A stretch of 64,000 nt of DNA from Rubrobacter marinus. Lineage in GTDB: Bacteria > Actinomycetota > Rubrobacteria > Rubrobacterales > Rubrobacteraceae. The notes under the pieces are model-generated. The model saw only the letters and a list, made by a program, of their open reading frames with translations, did no database searches and had not been told where the DNA came from. The stretch is taken from assembly GCF_011492965.1 (NCBI RefSeq), contig NZ_CP045121.1, forward strand, positions 2,790,001-2,854,000. The letters are read 5' to 3'. Below, in pieces: positions 9,264-18,179 of the stretch; the stretch's first letter is position 1; each line of letters starts with the position of its first letter. Made by a program: the position numbers and the translations under genes.

Positions 9264-10886
9264 CTAAAAGGCCGCGAGGAGTTGGGGGGCTACCTGCTTT
9301 TTACGGCTCATGACGCCGGGCAGGTTTATGACGCTGTCTTCGGCCTTGGTGTCGAAGGCCCGCTCCACGGCGGCGCACTCCCCGACGCAGAGGAGTTCGG
9401 TCCCCTGTCCGATGATGTCCGTCACCATCAGCGCCGCGAAGAGGTAGCCGTTCTGCTGGCGCACCTTCTCCAGGGCCCCCATCAGCTCCTCCTTGCGCTC
9501 CAGCAGCCCGGTCCCGACGGTCTCGATCTGGGAGACGCTCATCCTCTCGCCGGAGTCCGAGCCGTACTCCTTGAGGTCGCGGTCCACGATCTCCTCGGGC
9601 GTGAGGTCCGAGACGTCGGAGGAGGCCTCGAACATCTCCATCCCGAACTTCTCGGCCTCGACGCCCAGGAACCCCTCCAGGTAGCGCACTACCTCGTGGT
9701 CGCGCTCCGTCGTCGTCGGGGAGTTGAGGACTACCGTGTCCGAGAGCACCGCGGCGAGCAGCATGCCGGCCGTCGCCTGCGTCGGCTCCAGCCCGTTCTC
9801 CCGGTAGCGCTCGACCACGAGCGTCGCCGTCGAGCCCACGGGGTCGAAGGTCGCGGGGATCGGGGTCCTCGTCTGCACGTCGCCGATGTGGTGGTGGTCC
9901 AGGATCTCCACGACCTGGGCCTCCTCCACCCCCGGCACGCTCTGCCCCCTCTCGGCGTGGTCGACGAGCAGGACGCGCCGCGGCTCGGGGTTCAGGAGGT
10001 CCGTCCTGGTGACGATGCCCAACGGTTTGCCGTCGCCGTCCACCGCGATCGCCGCCCGGTAGTGGACCTCCATCACCCGGTCGGTGATGTCCGTGATCAG
10101 CTCGTCCGGGTCGACGGTCAGGGGGTCTTCGGCCATGATCTCCCAGCACGGCACCGAGAGCTGTATCATCCGGCTCGTCACGTATGAGTCCAGCGGGCTG
10201 AGGACCACCGTCGTCCCCTTCTGCCGCCCGAGCTCGATGACGTCCTCCTCCGGCCGGATCCCGTTCGAGACCACGAGCACCCCGGCGCCGAGCTCTATCG
10301 CCCGCCGCTGGCCGTCCGGCCTGTCGCCTATCACGACGATGTCCCCGGGCTCCATGGACTGGCCCATCGTCTCGACGCTCATGGAGATGACCCAGAGCTT
10401 CCCGCCGGCCTCCTTGTCCTCCCCGGCGAGCAGCTCGCCCTCCAGGACCTCGACCATCGAGCCGACGCTGACCGGCGTCGCGGCGAACGTCGAGGGCTCC
10501 CTCGACTCCCGCGTGTACATCCTGGCCAAGCCCCGCTCCGTCACGATGCCGACGAGCGCGCCGTCGTCGTCCACGATCGGCACCTGGCTTATGTCCCTCT
10601 TCGCCATCGCGAGCCCGACGTTGCGCAGGGGATCGTTCCTGTGGACGGTCGCGATCTCCTTGCTCATCACGTCCTTGACCCGCAGCTTGATGTGCTTGAT
10701 GAGCTTGGGCTCTACTGCCCCGCTCCGGTCCAACGCCCACCTCGTCTGGGCGTTGACGTCGCCGAGCCTCGCCGGGGCGTAGACGTCCTCCGGGTTCAGC
10801 TTCCCCTTCAACTCCGCGTACCCGATCGCGGAGGCTATCGTGTCCGTGTCCGGGTTGCGGTGCCCGGTGACGTAAACGTGCGCCAT
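9264..10886 (-). CDS. Manganese-dependent inorganic pyrophosphatase, family II, with CBS and DRTGG domains
   Basis: 540 residues. The DHH catalytic domain is split by a regulatory insert: N-terminal GHRNPDTDTIASAIGY supplies metal ligands, then a CBS domain (VKDVMSKEIATVHRNDP...), a DRTGG domain, a second CBS stretch (IMAEDPLTVDPDEL...GIVTRTDLLNP), then VEILDHHHIGD and the DHHA2 C-terminal domain ending SRKKQVAPQL. This layout is that of nucleotide-regulated family II PPases, where AMP/ADP inhibit and ATP or diadenosine polyphosphates activate through the CBS pair (family knowledge). The ATG at 10886 follows GAGAGGAG. It probably drives phosphate recycling from biosynthesis; folD follows. Confidence 0.93.
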   Translation of the reverse strand: MAHVYVTGHRNPDTDTIASAIGYAELKGKLNPEDVYAPARLGDVNAQTRWALDRSGAVEPKLIKHIKLRVKDVMSKEIATVHRNDPLRNVGLAMAKRDISQVPIVDDDGALVGIVTERGLARMYTRESREPSTFAATPVSVGSMVEVLEGELLAGEDKEAGGKLWVISMSVETMGQSMEPGDIVVIGDRPDGQRRAIELGAGVLVVSNGIRPEEDVIELGRQKGTTVVLSPLDSYVTSRMIQLSVPCWEIMAEDPLTVDPDELITDITDRVMEVHYRAAIAVDGDGKPLGIVTRTDLLNPEPRRVLLVDHAERGQSVPGVEEAQVVEILDHHHIGDVQTRTPIPATFDPVGSTATLVVERYRENGLEPTQATAGMLLAAVLSDTVVLNSPTTTERDHEVVRYLEGFLGVEAEKFGMEMFEASSDVSDLTPEEIVDRDLKEYGSDSGERMSVSQIETVGTGLLERKEELMGALEKVRQQNGYLFAALMVTDIIGQGTELLCVGECAAVERAFDTKAEDSVINLPGVMSRKKQVAPQLLAAF

Positions 10887-11106
10887 GATGATGCTCCTCT
10901 CTCCCTACAAACCCCGGCGCGGCAGCGCCCGCGCACGGGTCCCCGCGCCCGTGCCATCGTTGGGCGGCAACCACGGACGGAGTCCGCCAACCCGTGCAAG
11001 AGCCGCGTTCACCGCCGGAATTCTAGCCGTTTTTCGCGGTCCGGGGTCTCTGCGGGGCGACCGGGGCGGCCCTACGCCCACGAGAGCTACCCGGCGCGGG
11101 CCGGAT

Positions 11107-13266
11107 CTAGACCTTGCTCAGGGGCGCTATCTCGGGGACGAGCGTCTTCTGCTCGGCGCCGAAGCGGATCACGACCTTTCCGGCCGACGCCTCGACGACC
11201 TCCCCGACGCCGAACTTCGCGTGGCGCACCTTCTCCCCCGGCGCGAACGTCGCCGCCCCGGACGCCGCGGCCGAGGAGCCCGTCCGTCTCCCGCCGAAGC
11301 CGCCCGCGCTCCCCCAGCCGCCGAGCCTGCTGCTCCCGGCGCCCCGCGAGACTCCGGGGACGGAGCCCGCCTTGAGCTCTTCCGGAATCTCCGAGAGGAA
11401 ACGGCTCGGCATCTGGTACTCCCGCTCCCCGTAGGTCGAGCGTATCCTCGCGTAGGAGAGCGTCAGCGCCTTCCTCGCGCGCGTGATCCCGACGTAGAAG
11501 AGCCTCCGCTCCTCCTCCAGGTTCTGCTCGTCCAAAGACCGCGCGTGCGGGAAGGTCCCCTCCTCCATCCCCACGATGAACACGTAGTCGTACTCGAGCC
11601 CCTTGGCATTGTGGAGCGTCATCAGCGTCGCCCGTCCCTCGCCCGTGAGCTTGTCCGCCTCGGAGAACAGCGCCTGCTCCTGCAGGAACCCATCGAGGCT
11701 CGGCTCGAGCTCCACCCGCTCGTACTCCGCGGCGGCGTTCACGAGCTCCACGAGGTTCTCCATCCGCGACTCCGCCTCGACCGTCCCCTCGGCCTCGAGC
11801 TCCTTCCGGTAGCCCGACTCGTCCAGCACGGCCCCGAGAAGCTCGCTCGGCCCGATCTCCTTCGCCGCGACCCGCCAGCCCTCGAAGAGCGCGTGGACCT
11901 TCTCGCAGGCCTTCCGGGCGGCGCCCGTGAGCCCCGCCGCGTCGGCCTCCATCAGGGCGTCGTAGACCGAGATGCCCTGGCGGTTGGCGTACTCCTGCAA
12001 CCGGCCCACCGAGGTCGCCCCGAGGCCCCTCTTCGGGACGTTGACGATCCTCTCCAGCGAGACCGAGTCGGCCGGGTTCGAGATCACGGAGAGGTACGCC
12101 ATCGCGTCCTTGATCTCCGCCCGCTCGTAGAACTTCACGCCGCCGACGATCTGGTACTGAACCCCCTCCCGCACCAGCACGTCCTCCAGCGTCCGGCTCT
12201 GCGCGTTCGTCCGATAGAACACCGCAACGTCCCGCAACGACCTCCCGCCGTCGACCAGCCGCTGTATCTCCGAGACGACGAACCGCGCCTCCGCGTAGTC
12301 GTCCGCGGCCGTGAACAGGCGGATCCTCTCCCCCTCATCCCCCGCCGTCCACAACTCCTTGTGCTTGCGCGAAGCGTTGTTCGCCACCACCGCGTTCGCC
12401 GCGTTCAAAATGGTCTGCGTCGAACGGTAGTTCTGCTCCAGCTTGACGACCTTCGCCTCCGGATAATCCCGCTCAAAGTTCAATATATTCGAAATATCAG
12501 CTCCGCGCCAACTGTAGACCGACTGGTCATCATCACCGACTACGCAAAGGTTACGATGTGCGGCGGCAAGCGTGTTGACGAGGCGGTACTGGGCGTGGTT
12601 GGTGTCCTGGTACTCGTCGACGTGGATGTACTTGAAGCGCTTCTGGTAGCGCTCGCGGACCTCCGGGAAGACCTCGAAGAGGGCGACGGCCTGCATGATC
12701 AGGTCGTCGAAGTCCATGGCGTTGTTCTCGTAGAGGCGCCTCTGGTACAGGTCGTAGACCTCTGCGACGTTCTCGGCCATGTAGCCCTCGGTCTGGGTGA
12801 GGTAGTCGTGGGCGTCGAGGAGGCGGTTCTTGGCGTCGGAGATCTGGGCGTGGAACGAGCGCGGGTTGAAGCGCTTCGGGTCCTTGCCGAGCTCCACGAT
12901 GCAGCGGCGGACGAGGCGGACCTGATCCCCCCCGTCGTAGATCGTGAAGCCGGACTTGTACCCGAGCTTCTCGGCGTGGACGCGCAAGATCCGCACGCAA
13001 AAGGCGTGGAAGGTCGAGACCCACATCCTCTTCGAGTCCGGCCCCACGAGGAGCGCCACGCGCTCCTTCATCTCCAGGGCGGCCTTGTTGGTGAAGGTGA
13101 TGGCGAGGACCTCGTCGGGCCCCGCGAGCCCCTCTTCGAGGAGGTGCGCGATCCTGTGCGTCAGGACGCGCGTCTTCCCGCTCCCCGCGCCCGCGAGGAT
13201 GAGTAGGGGACCTTCGGTGGTCGTTACGGCGTCGAGCTGCGTGGGGTTGAGTTGATCTAGAAGCAC
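11107..13266 (-). CDS. pcrA: ATP-dependent DNA helicase PcrA/UvrD
   Basis: 719 residues, superfamily 1A 3'-5' helicase for repair and replication-fork maintenance. Walker A GAGSGKTRV (~26-34), motif II VDEYQDTN, motif IV YRSTQTI, and TLHNAKGLEYDYVF are all present. The last ~45 residues (GEKVRHAKFGVGEVV...IRFGAEQKTLVPEIAPLSKV) are the Tudor-like RNA-polymerase-binding tail of PcrA/UvrD, joined by a Gly/Ser linker. The GTG start at 13266 lies 7 nt after a TATACT box, so the mRNA is probably leaderless. Confidence 0.97.
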   Translation of the reverse strand: MLLDQLNPTQLDAVTTTEGPLLILAGAGSGKTRVLTHRIAHLLEEGLAGPDEVLAITFTNKAALEMKERVALLVGPDSKRMWVSTFHAFCVRILRVHAEKLGYKSGFTIYDGGDQVRLVRRCIVELGKDPKRFNPRSFHAQISDAKNRLLDAHDYLTQTEGYMAENVAEVYDLYQRRLYENNAMDFDDLIMQAVALFEVFPEVRERYQKRFKYIHVDEYQDTNHAQYRLVNTLAAAHRNLCVVGDDDQSVYSWRGADISNILNFERDYPEAKVVKLEQNYRSTQTILNAANAVVANNASRKHKELWTAGDEGERIRLFTAADDYAEARFVVSEIQRLVDGGRSLRDVAVFYRTNAQSRTLEDVLVREGVQYQIVGGVKFYERAEIKDAMAYLSVISNPADSVSLERIVNVPKRGLGATSVGRLQEYANRQGISVYDALMEADAAGLTGAARKACEKVHALFEGWRVAAKEIGPSELLGAVLDESGYRKELEAEGTVEAESRMENLVELVNAAAEYERVELEPSLDGFLQEQALFSEADKLTGEGRATLMTLHNAKGLEYDYVFIVGMEEGTFPHARSLDEQNLEEERRLFYVGITRARKALTLSYARIRSTYGEREYQMPSRFLSEIPEELKAGSVPGVSRGAGSSRLGGWGSAGGFGGRRTGSSAAASGAATFAPGEKVRHAKFGVGEVVEASAGKVVIRFGAEQKTLVPEIAPLSKV

Positions 13267-13273
13267 GATGCGG

Positions 13274-13279
13274 AGTATA
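13274..13279 (-). promoter_or_regulatory. -10 box of pcrA, leaderless promoter
   Basis: TATACT on the minus strand, then 7 nt, then the pcrA GTG. This spacing puts transcription start at or next to the start codon, and no Shine-Dalgarno sequence exists. Confidence 0.6.
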
Positions 13280-13295
13280 GCAAGGAGACCCCGCC

Positions 13296-13994
13296 TTACC
13301 GACGGTGTTCTTGACGTGGCCGAAGCTCGTGCAGGAGCACCGTCACCTCGCGCTCCCCCGACGCGACGGTCGCCTCTTCCGTCGAAACCGCGAAGCCCCG
13401 CCCCTCCATCTCCTCCAGGAAACTCGGCGCGGGATTGCGGCGCGGATCGGCGACCACGGCGCTGGCGCCGGGCTTGAGCAGCTTCGGGATCAGGGCGGCC
13501 AGCAGGGGCACGTTCCCCCGCTCGTAGAGGACGTCGGCGGCGACGACTAGGTCGAAGGAGCCCTCCAGGTCCCCGAGCCCGGGGGTACGCCAGTCGAGGA
13601 GGCGCGTCTCCGGGTAGCGGCCCAGGTTCGTCTGCGCGTTGTACGCCGCGAAGTCCAGCGCAGCCTCGTAGTGGTCCGTCGCCAGCGCCCGGGCGCCGCG
13701 TTCGAGCGCGGCGAGGTTCGGGAGACCGACGCCGCAGCCCAGCTCGATCACCCTCCGGCCCGAGAGGTCCTCGCGGTCGAGGCGTCGGGCGAGGGCCGTG
13801 GCGCTCGGCCAGAGCTCGGCCCAGTACGGGAGGCGCTCGTCGCGGGCGAACTCCTCCTCATCGAGGAGGGCGTCGGCGGCGACGGGATGGGTTATGAGGT
13901 AGGTCTTCTCCCCGACCTCGACGGGGGACGTGGTGATGCCGGTCCGGCCGCGCAGGTGCGCCTGCAGGACCTCGAAGCTCCGCCGGTCTCCCAG
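13296..13994 (-). CDS. Class I SAM-dependent methyltransferase (METTL/protein N-methyltransferase type)
   Basis: The coding frame opens just after the Rrf2 stop and reads GVTTSPVE-like strand residues, then LPYWAELWPSATALARRL, glycine-rich motif I VIELGCGVGLPNLAA, and DLVVAADVLYER (motif II). The WAELWPSA segment is typical of lysine/nicotinamide-type methyltransferases. No ATG, GTG or TTG precedes the conserved N-terminus; the only candidate is CTG at 13994 (232 residues), without a clear ribosome site, so the start is unresolved. Starting at the internal GTG at 13751 would delete the conserved front part. It is downstream of rrf2 in the same frame, separated by one TAG. Confidence 0.75.
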   Translation of the reverse strand: MGDRRSFEVLQAHLRGRTGITTSPVEVGEKTYLITHPVAADALLDEEEFARDERLPYWAELWPSATALARRLDREDLSGRRVIELGCGVGLPNLAALERGARALATDHYEAALDFAAYNAQTNLGRYPETRLLDWRTPGLGDLEGSFDLVVAADVLYERGNVPLLAALIPKLLKPGASAVVADPRRNPAPSFLEEMEGRGFAVSTEEATVASGEREVTVLLHELRPRQEHRR

Positions 13995-14006
13995 GGTTAC
14001 GGGGCT

Positions 14007-14495
14007 CTAGCGGAGGGAGGAGGCGAAGGGGGACTGCGCCTCGGGGGTCTCGGTGTCCCTGGCGGCGGCGTGGGCGGCGCGGTTCGCGCGCTCCTCGGCG
14101 GCGATCTGTGCGATGGTGTAGCGGCCGAAGACGCCCTCGAGGGCCTCCCGCGCCTCGTCCCAGACCTTGCTGGTTACGCACAAAGGGGCGTCGGCGATGT
14201 AGCACTGGCCGCCGGCCGAGCAGCGCGCCGGGCGGACCTCGCCGTCGAGGACCTCGACGATGTCGAGGATCGTGATCTCGCCCGGCGGGATCGCGAAGCA
14301 GAAACCGCCCCGCGCCCCACGGCGGCTCTCGAGGATCTTCGCGCGCCTCAGGTCGCCGAAGATCTGCTCCAGAAACCTCTCCGGGATGCGCTGCCGCCTC
14401 GCGACCTCCGTGACCCCGAGCGGAGAGCCACAGTCGTCGAGGGCCAGCTCCATAAGGGCCCGGACCGCGTATTTGCTCTTCTGCGTAAGCCTCAA
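14007..14495 (-). CDS. Rrf2 family transcriptional regulator, probable Fe-S sensor
   Basis: 162 residues. N-terminal winged helix (LTQKSKYAVRALMELAL ... VARRQRIPERFLEQIFGDLRRA) and wing RRGARGGFCFA are typical of Rrf2 (IscR, NsrR, CymR). Three cysteines in ARCSAGGQCYIADAPLC (C-x5-C-x7-C, ~91-105) suit an Fe-S cluster, so it may sense iron-sulfur status or NO; the last spacing differs from IscR (x5). TTG start with GGGAAGAAG upstream. An inverted repeat on its own -10 box suggests autoregulation. The methyltransferase gene follows. Confidence 0.88.
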   Translation of the reverse strand: MRLTQKSKYAVRALMELALDDCGSPLGVTEVARRQRIPERFLEQIFGDLRRAKILESRRGARGGFCFAIPPGEITILDIVEVLDGEVRPARCSAGGQCYIADAPLCVTSKVWDEAREALEGVFGRYTIAQIAAEERANRAAHAAARDTETPEAQSPFASSLR

Positions 14496-14540
14496 AACTT
14501 CTTCCCGTTCCTAGACGTGCTCATAGGACGTGTTGGAAGG

Positions 14541-14558
14541 ATTGTAGCACACCGCTAC
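14541..14558 (-). promoter_or_regulatory. rrf2 promoter -10 with overlapping inverted repeat
   Basis: On the minus strand GTAGC-GGTGT-GCTAC is a perfect 5-bp inverted repeat whose right arm overlaps a TACAAT -10 box 46 nt before the rrf2 start. A repressor site for the Rrf2 protein itself is the simplest reading. Confidence 0.45.
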
Positions 14559-14586
14559 TAGCCCAAAGAGCGAAAGGTAGGGGGGA

Positions 14587-15285
14587 TCAGTCCTCGTTGA
14601 CGTTCAGATCCCGGTCGCGGTACTGGCGCATGGCGCTCTCCATCCGCTCGCCCGTGACCAGAAATACCGTGCGCTCGCCTATGTCCACGCCGTGGTCCGC
14701 GATGCGCTCCAGGTAGTGGACCATCAGCGCCGCCCGGACGCGCCACTCCGGGGCGCCTCCCCCGCCGTCGGACGGGTTCGCGACGAGGTTCATCGCCTCC
14801 GAGTAGAGCAGATCGACCTTGTCGTCGCCGGCCTCGAGGTCCCGGGCGCGCTCGATGTCGCGGTTCTCGAAGATGTCGAGGCCCTGGCCGAAGAGGTCGC
14901 GGGCCGAGCGGGCCATCTCCAGGAGCGCCGAGTGCAGGTCCGGGTCGCGTTCGCACTCGGAGGTCTCGACGATCGCGCGGCAGATGTGCTCGCCCAGGGT
15001 ACCGGCGCGCACCATGTGGTTGTTGACGGCCTGGATCGTGTAGATCAGGCGCAGGTCGCGGGCGACCGGGGCCTGTCGGGCCTGCAGGATCATGCACTCC
15101 TCGTCGAGCTCCGCCCCGCGGCCCTTGAAGCGCGAGTCCACGCCGAGGTCGCGCGAGGCGAGCTCGGCGTCGTAGCCATCCATCGCCCTCGCCATGTCGT
15201 CGAGGGTGCTCTCCACCTCGCGGCCGAGGACCACGATCTCCGCTACCAGCCGGTCCAGCTCCTGTTGAAAGGTCTCGCGCGGCAA
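14587..15285 (-). CDS. phoU: Phosphate transport system regulatory protein PhoU
   Basis: 232 residues, two three-helix PhoU repeats. It has the metal-binding E/DxxxD-type motifs, for example DDMARAMDGYD in repeat 1 and YLERIADHGVDIGERTVFL in repeat 2. PhoU links the Pst transporter to the phosphate two-component sensor and damps both when phosphate is plentiful (family knowledge). The TTG start follows GAGGGG and begins 12 bases after the pstB stop, making it last in pstC-pstA-pstB-phoU. No PhoR/PhoP genes are in the window. Confidence 0.95.
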   Translation of the reverse strand: MPRETFQQELDRLVAEIVVLGREVESTLDDMARAMDGYDAELASRDLGVDSRFKGRGAELDEECMILQARQAPVARDLRLIYTIQAVNNHMVRAGTLGEHICRAIVETSECERDPDLHSALLEMARSARDLFGQGLDIFENRDIERARDLEAGDDKVDLLYSEAMNLVANPSDGGGGAPEWRVRAALMVHYLERIADHGVDIGERTVFLVTGERMESAMRQYRDRDLNVNED

Positions 15286-15297
15286 CCCTGGTCCCCT

Positions 15298-16116
15298 CTA
15301 GCCGAAGCGCCCGGTGACGTAGTCCTCCGTCTCCTTGCGGTCCGGGTTGGAGAACATCTTGCTCGTCTCGTCGAACTCCCAGAGCCTACCCGGATCTCCC
15401 ATGTTCTCGATGTAGAAGAAGCCCGTGTAGTCCGAGATGCGCGCCGCCTGCTGCATGTTGTGCGTCACGATCACGACCGTGTACTTCTTCTTCAGATCCT
15501 CCATGGTGTCCTCGATCTTCTGCGTCGAGACCGGGTCGAGCGCGGAGGCCGGCTCGTCCATCAGGATCACCTCGGGCTCCACGGCGAGGGTGCGGGCGAT
15601 GACCAGCCGCTGCTGCTGGCCGCCGGAGAGGCTGTAGCCGCTCTCCTTGAGCCGGTCCTTGACCTCGTCCCAGAGCGCCGCCTGCTTCAGGGAACGCTCC
15701 ACCAGCTCGTCCATGTCGCCCCGGTAGCCGTTGATCTTAGCCCCCCACGCGACGTTCTCGTAGATGGACTTGGAGAACGGGTTGGGCTTCTGAAAGACCA
15801 TGCCGATCCTGCGGCGGATGTTGACGGGGTCCGCGCCCTTGGCGTAAATGTCCTGGCCGTCGAGCGCGACCTTGCCCTCGGCGTAGGCCCCGGGGATGAC
15901 CTCGTGCATGCGATTCAAGCAGCGGATGTACGTGCTCTTGCCGCAGCCGGACGGCCCGATAAGCGCCGTGACCTTGTTGCGCTTGATCTGCATGTTCACG
16001 TCGGTGACGGCCTTGAAGGAGCCGTAGAAGGCAGACAAGTCCTCCACGGTCATGCCGTTCGACTCGGGAGTCTGCTGAGCCCCCCCCTTGGCAACGTCTT
16101 TCGAGGTCTCGCGCAC
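15298..16116 (-). CDS. pstB: Phosphate ABC transporter ATP-binding protein
   Basis: 272 residues, the ATPase that powers phosphate import. Walker [11 protein letters not shown]-loop VFQKPNPF, signature LSGGQQQRL, Walker [14 protein letters not shown] and switch His in [11 protein letters not shown] are intact, with PstB-specific [10 protein letters not shown]. The GTG at 16116 follows GGGGAGGAG by about 8 nt; an earlier TTG sits too close to its own ribosome site. The N-terminal ~20 residues are unconserved. It lies 71 bases after pstA. Confidence 0.98.
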   Translation of the reverse strand: MRETSKDVAKGGAQQTPESNGMTVEDLSAFYGSFKAVTDVNMQIKRNKVTALIGPSGCGKSTYIRCLNRMHEVIPGAYAEGKVALDGQDIYAKGADPVNIRRRIGMVFQKPNPFSKSIYENVAWGAKINGYRGDMDELVERSLKQAALWDEVKDRLKESGYSLSGGQQQRLVIARTLAVEPEVILMDEPASALDPVSTQKIEDTMEDLKKKYTVVIVTHNMQQAARISDYTGFFYIENMGDPGRLWEFDETSKMFSNPDRKETEDYVTGRFG

Positions 16117-16187
16117 CCTCTGCTCCTCCCCAATCCTCCTGATATTTACCACCCCGGCATCTCTCCCTTGGTTTCTCGGATCGCCGC

Positions 16188-17135
16188 TCATCGACGTGCC
16201 TGCCAACGGTTGCGTAGCACGATCGCCACAGAGTTTACCAGCAACAACACGACCATCATCACCACGATCCCGGCCGGGGCCAGCTCGTCCTTGAACTCCG
16301 GCCTGAACCGCTGGATGTAGTCGTAGATCTGGATCGGCAGCGCGCCGTAGCGGCCGAACAGCGCCTCCGGCGAGATCGGCGGGGCGAACGTCGCGAACGT
16401 GACGGCGCCGACCACGATCAGGGGCGCCGTCTCCCCCAGAGCCCGGCTGAGGGCCAGGATCATGCCGGTCAGGGCCCCGGGCAGGGCGCTCGGCAGCACG
16501 TGGTCGCGGGTGACCTCCCACCTCGTCGCCCCGAGGGCGATCCCGCCCTCGCGCACCGAGCCCGGGACCGCCCGCAGGGCCTCCCTCGTCGCGATGATGA
16601 TGACCGGAAGGACCAGGAGGCTCAGGGTCAGGGCGCCGGCGAGCAGGATCGGCCCCATCCCCGGCACGATGAGCCCGTTCACGAAGAGCCCGAGGCCCAG
16701 GATGCCGTAGATGATCGAGGGGACCGCCGCGAGGTTCGATATGGTGACCTCGACGGCGCGGGTAAAGAAGTTGTCGCCCGCGTACTCCTCCAGGTAGATC
16801 GCCGCCCCCACGCCGATCGGCACGGTGATGAGCGCCGTGAGCACGATCAGCAGGATCGAGCCGACCAGGGCCCCGTACACGCCCGCGTTCTCCGGCGTGA
16901 TGGAGCTCAGGCTGGTCAGGAACTGCCCGTCCACGAACGGCAACCCGTCGCGGAACACGTCTACGAGCAGCACCGCCAGCACCACGATCCCGAAGAACGC
17001 GGCCGCGGTCACGAGGACCGTGAACAGCTTGTCCGTCAGGTTCCGGTTGTTCGAGGTGTTCTTGAAGGCCGTCTTGTCCTCCGGCTCGCCCGGGCCGCTC
17101 CCCCGGGTGGCTACCTCGGTCTGGCTCTCGCTCAT
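16188..17135 (-). CDS. pstA: Phosphate ABC transporter permease PstA
   Basis: 315 residues, six predicted membrane helices. One helix sits near 40-62, the rest from ~95 onward. The permease coupling loop is visible as [24 protein letters not shown]. It forms the membrane channel with PstC and contacts PstB. An ATG start one base after the pstC stop makes translation coupled. Length is normal, with a 35-residue charged N-terminal leader. Confidence 0.97.
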   Translation of the reverse strand: MSESQTEVATRGSGPGEPEDKTAFKNTSNNRNLTDKLFTVLVTAAAFFGIVVLAVLLVDVFRDGLPFVDGQFLTSLSSITPENAGVYGALVGSILLIVLTALITVPIGVGAAIYLEEYAGDNFFTRAVEVTISNLAAVPSIIYGILGLGLFVNGLIVPGMGPILLAGALTLSLLVLPVIIIATREALRAVPGSVREGGIALGATRWEVTRDHVLPSALPGALTGMILALSRALGETAPLIVVGAVTFATFAPPISPEALFGRYGALPIQIYDYIQRFRPEFKDELAPAGIVVMMVVLLLVNSVAIVLRNRWQARR

Positions 17136-18071
17136 CTAGTACGTCTCCCTGAATCGCCGGACAAAGATTATGCTGAGGATGTTGAGGATCAGGGTCATCA
17201 CGAAGAGCGTCGCCCCGACGACGAAGATGGTCTGGTACGTGATCGTCCCGGCCGCCGTCTCGCCGGTCGAGACGGCGACGATGTAGGCCGTCATGGTCTG
17301 CACGGACTCGAGGGGCCCACCGAACTGCGCGAGGTTGCCGGCCGCGATCGCCACGATCATCGTCTCCCCGACGGCCCGCGAGATCCCGAGCACGAAAGAC
17401 GCCGCGATCCCCGAGAGCGCCGCCGGCACCACGATCCTGGTCGCGACCTCGCGCTTGGTCGCCCCGAGGGCGTAGCCGCCCTCCCTCAAACCCCGCGGCA
17501 CCGCGTAGATGGCGTCCTCGCTCACCGAGGCGACCGTCGGGATGATCATGACCCCCATGATGAGCCCCGCCGAGAGGGCGTTGAAGGTGCTGATCCCGGT
17601 GAAGACGTTCCCGAGCAGCGGGGTGAGGAACGTCAGCGCGAAGTAGCCGTACACCACGGTCGGCACCCCCGCGAGAATCTCCAGCGCCGGCTTGAGCCAG
17701 CGCCTGAGCCCCGTCGGGGCGTACTCGCTGAGGTAGATCGCCGCCAGAAGCCCTATGGGCAGCGCCACGGCGGCAGCGATGGCGGTCGTCAACAAGGTCC
17801 CGTAGATCAGCGGCAGAACGCCGAACTCCGCCCGGGCGAAACCGGGCCTCCACGTGGTCCCGAAAAGATAATCGAAGATCGGTACCTGCCTGAAAAAGTT
17901 GATCGTCTCGAAGATCAGCACGAGCACGATACCGAAAGTCGTCAGGATCGAGAGGTACGCGAAGGCCGCGAACAGCGTCGTGACGCCCCGCTCCCTCAGC
18001 TTGCTCGCGCGGACGTTACGACGCCACAGATTGGGATCTCTCTCCCCGCCTCGTCCTGCCTGTACCGACAC
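17136..18071 (-). CDS. pstC: Phosphate ABC transporter permease PstC
   Basis: 311 residues, six predicted membrane helices and the EAA-type coupling loop [24 protein letters not shown]. Partner of PstA in the phosphate channel. The GTG at 18071 follows CGGAGG by 8-9 nt. It is separated from pstS by an intrinsic terminator, so it is expected to be transcribed at a lower level than the binding protein. Confidence 0.97.
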   Translation of the reverse strand: MSVQAGRGGERDPNLWRRNVRASKLRERGVTTLFAAFAYLSILTTFGIVLVLIFETINFFRQVPIFDYLFGTTWRPGFARAEFGVLPLIYGTLLTTAIAAAVALPIGLLAAIYLSEYAPTGLRRWLKPALEILAGVPTVVYGYFALTFLTPLLGNVFTGISTFNALSAGLIMGVMIIPTVASVSEDAIYAVPRGLREGGYALGATKREVATRIVVPAALSGIAASFVLGISRAVGETMIVAIAAGNLAQFGGPLESVQTMTAYIVAVSTGETAAGTITYQTIFVVGATLFVMTLILNILSIIFVRRFRETY

Positions 18072-18102
18072 CCTTGTTACCTCCGAAATGAAAGCGCTTC
18101 TG

Positions 18103-18140
18103 AAAAACGGGTTGGGACCGGCCCGGTGGCCGGCCCCAAC
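18103..18140 (-). terminator. Intercistronic terminator/attenuator between pstS and pstC
   Basis: On the minus strand GTTGGGGCCGGCC, loop ACCG, then GGCCGGTCCCAAC: a 13-bp stem (one G-U pair) followed within a few bases by TTTTT. Partial readthrough would make PstS in excess over PstCAB. Confidence 0.8.
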
Positions 18141-18179
18141 TTATACCATCGCAGGGGCCGCCTCGCCCGCGGATTCGGG

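Noticed and set aside
15298-17853. An 850-codon frame spanning pstB and beyond
   Set aside because: Only the pstB part is real; the upstream half is an out-of-frame shadow of pstA/pstC and lacks a ribosome site at its start.
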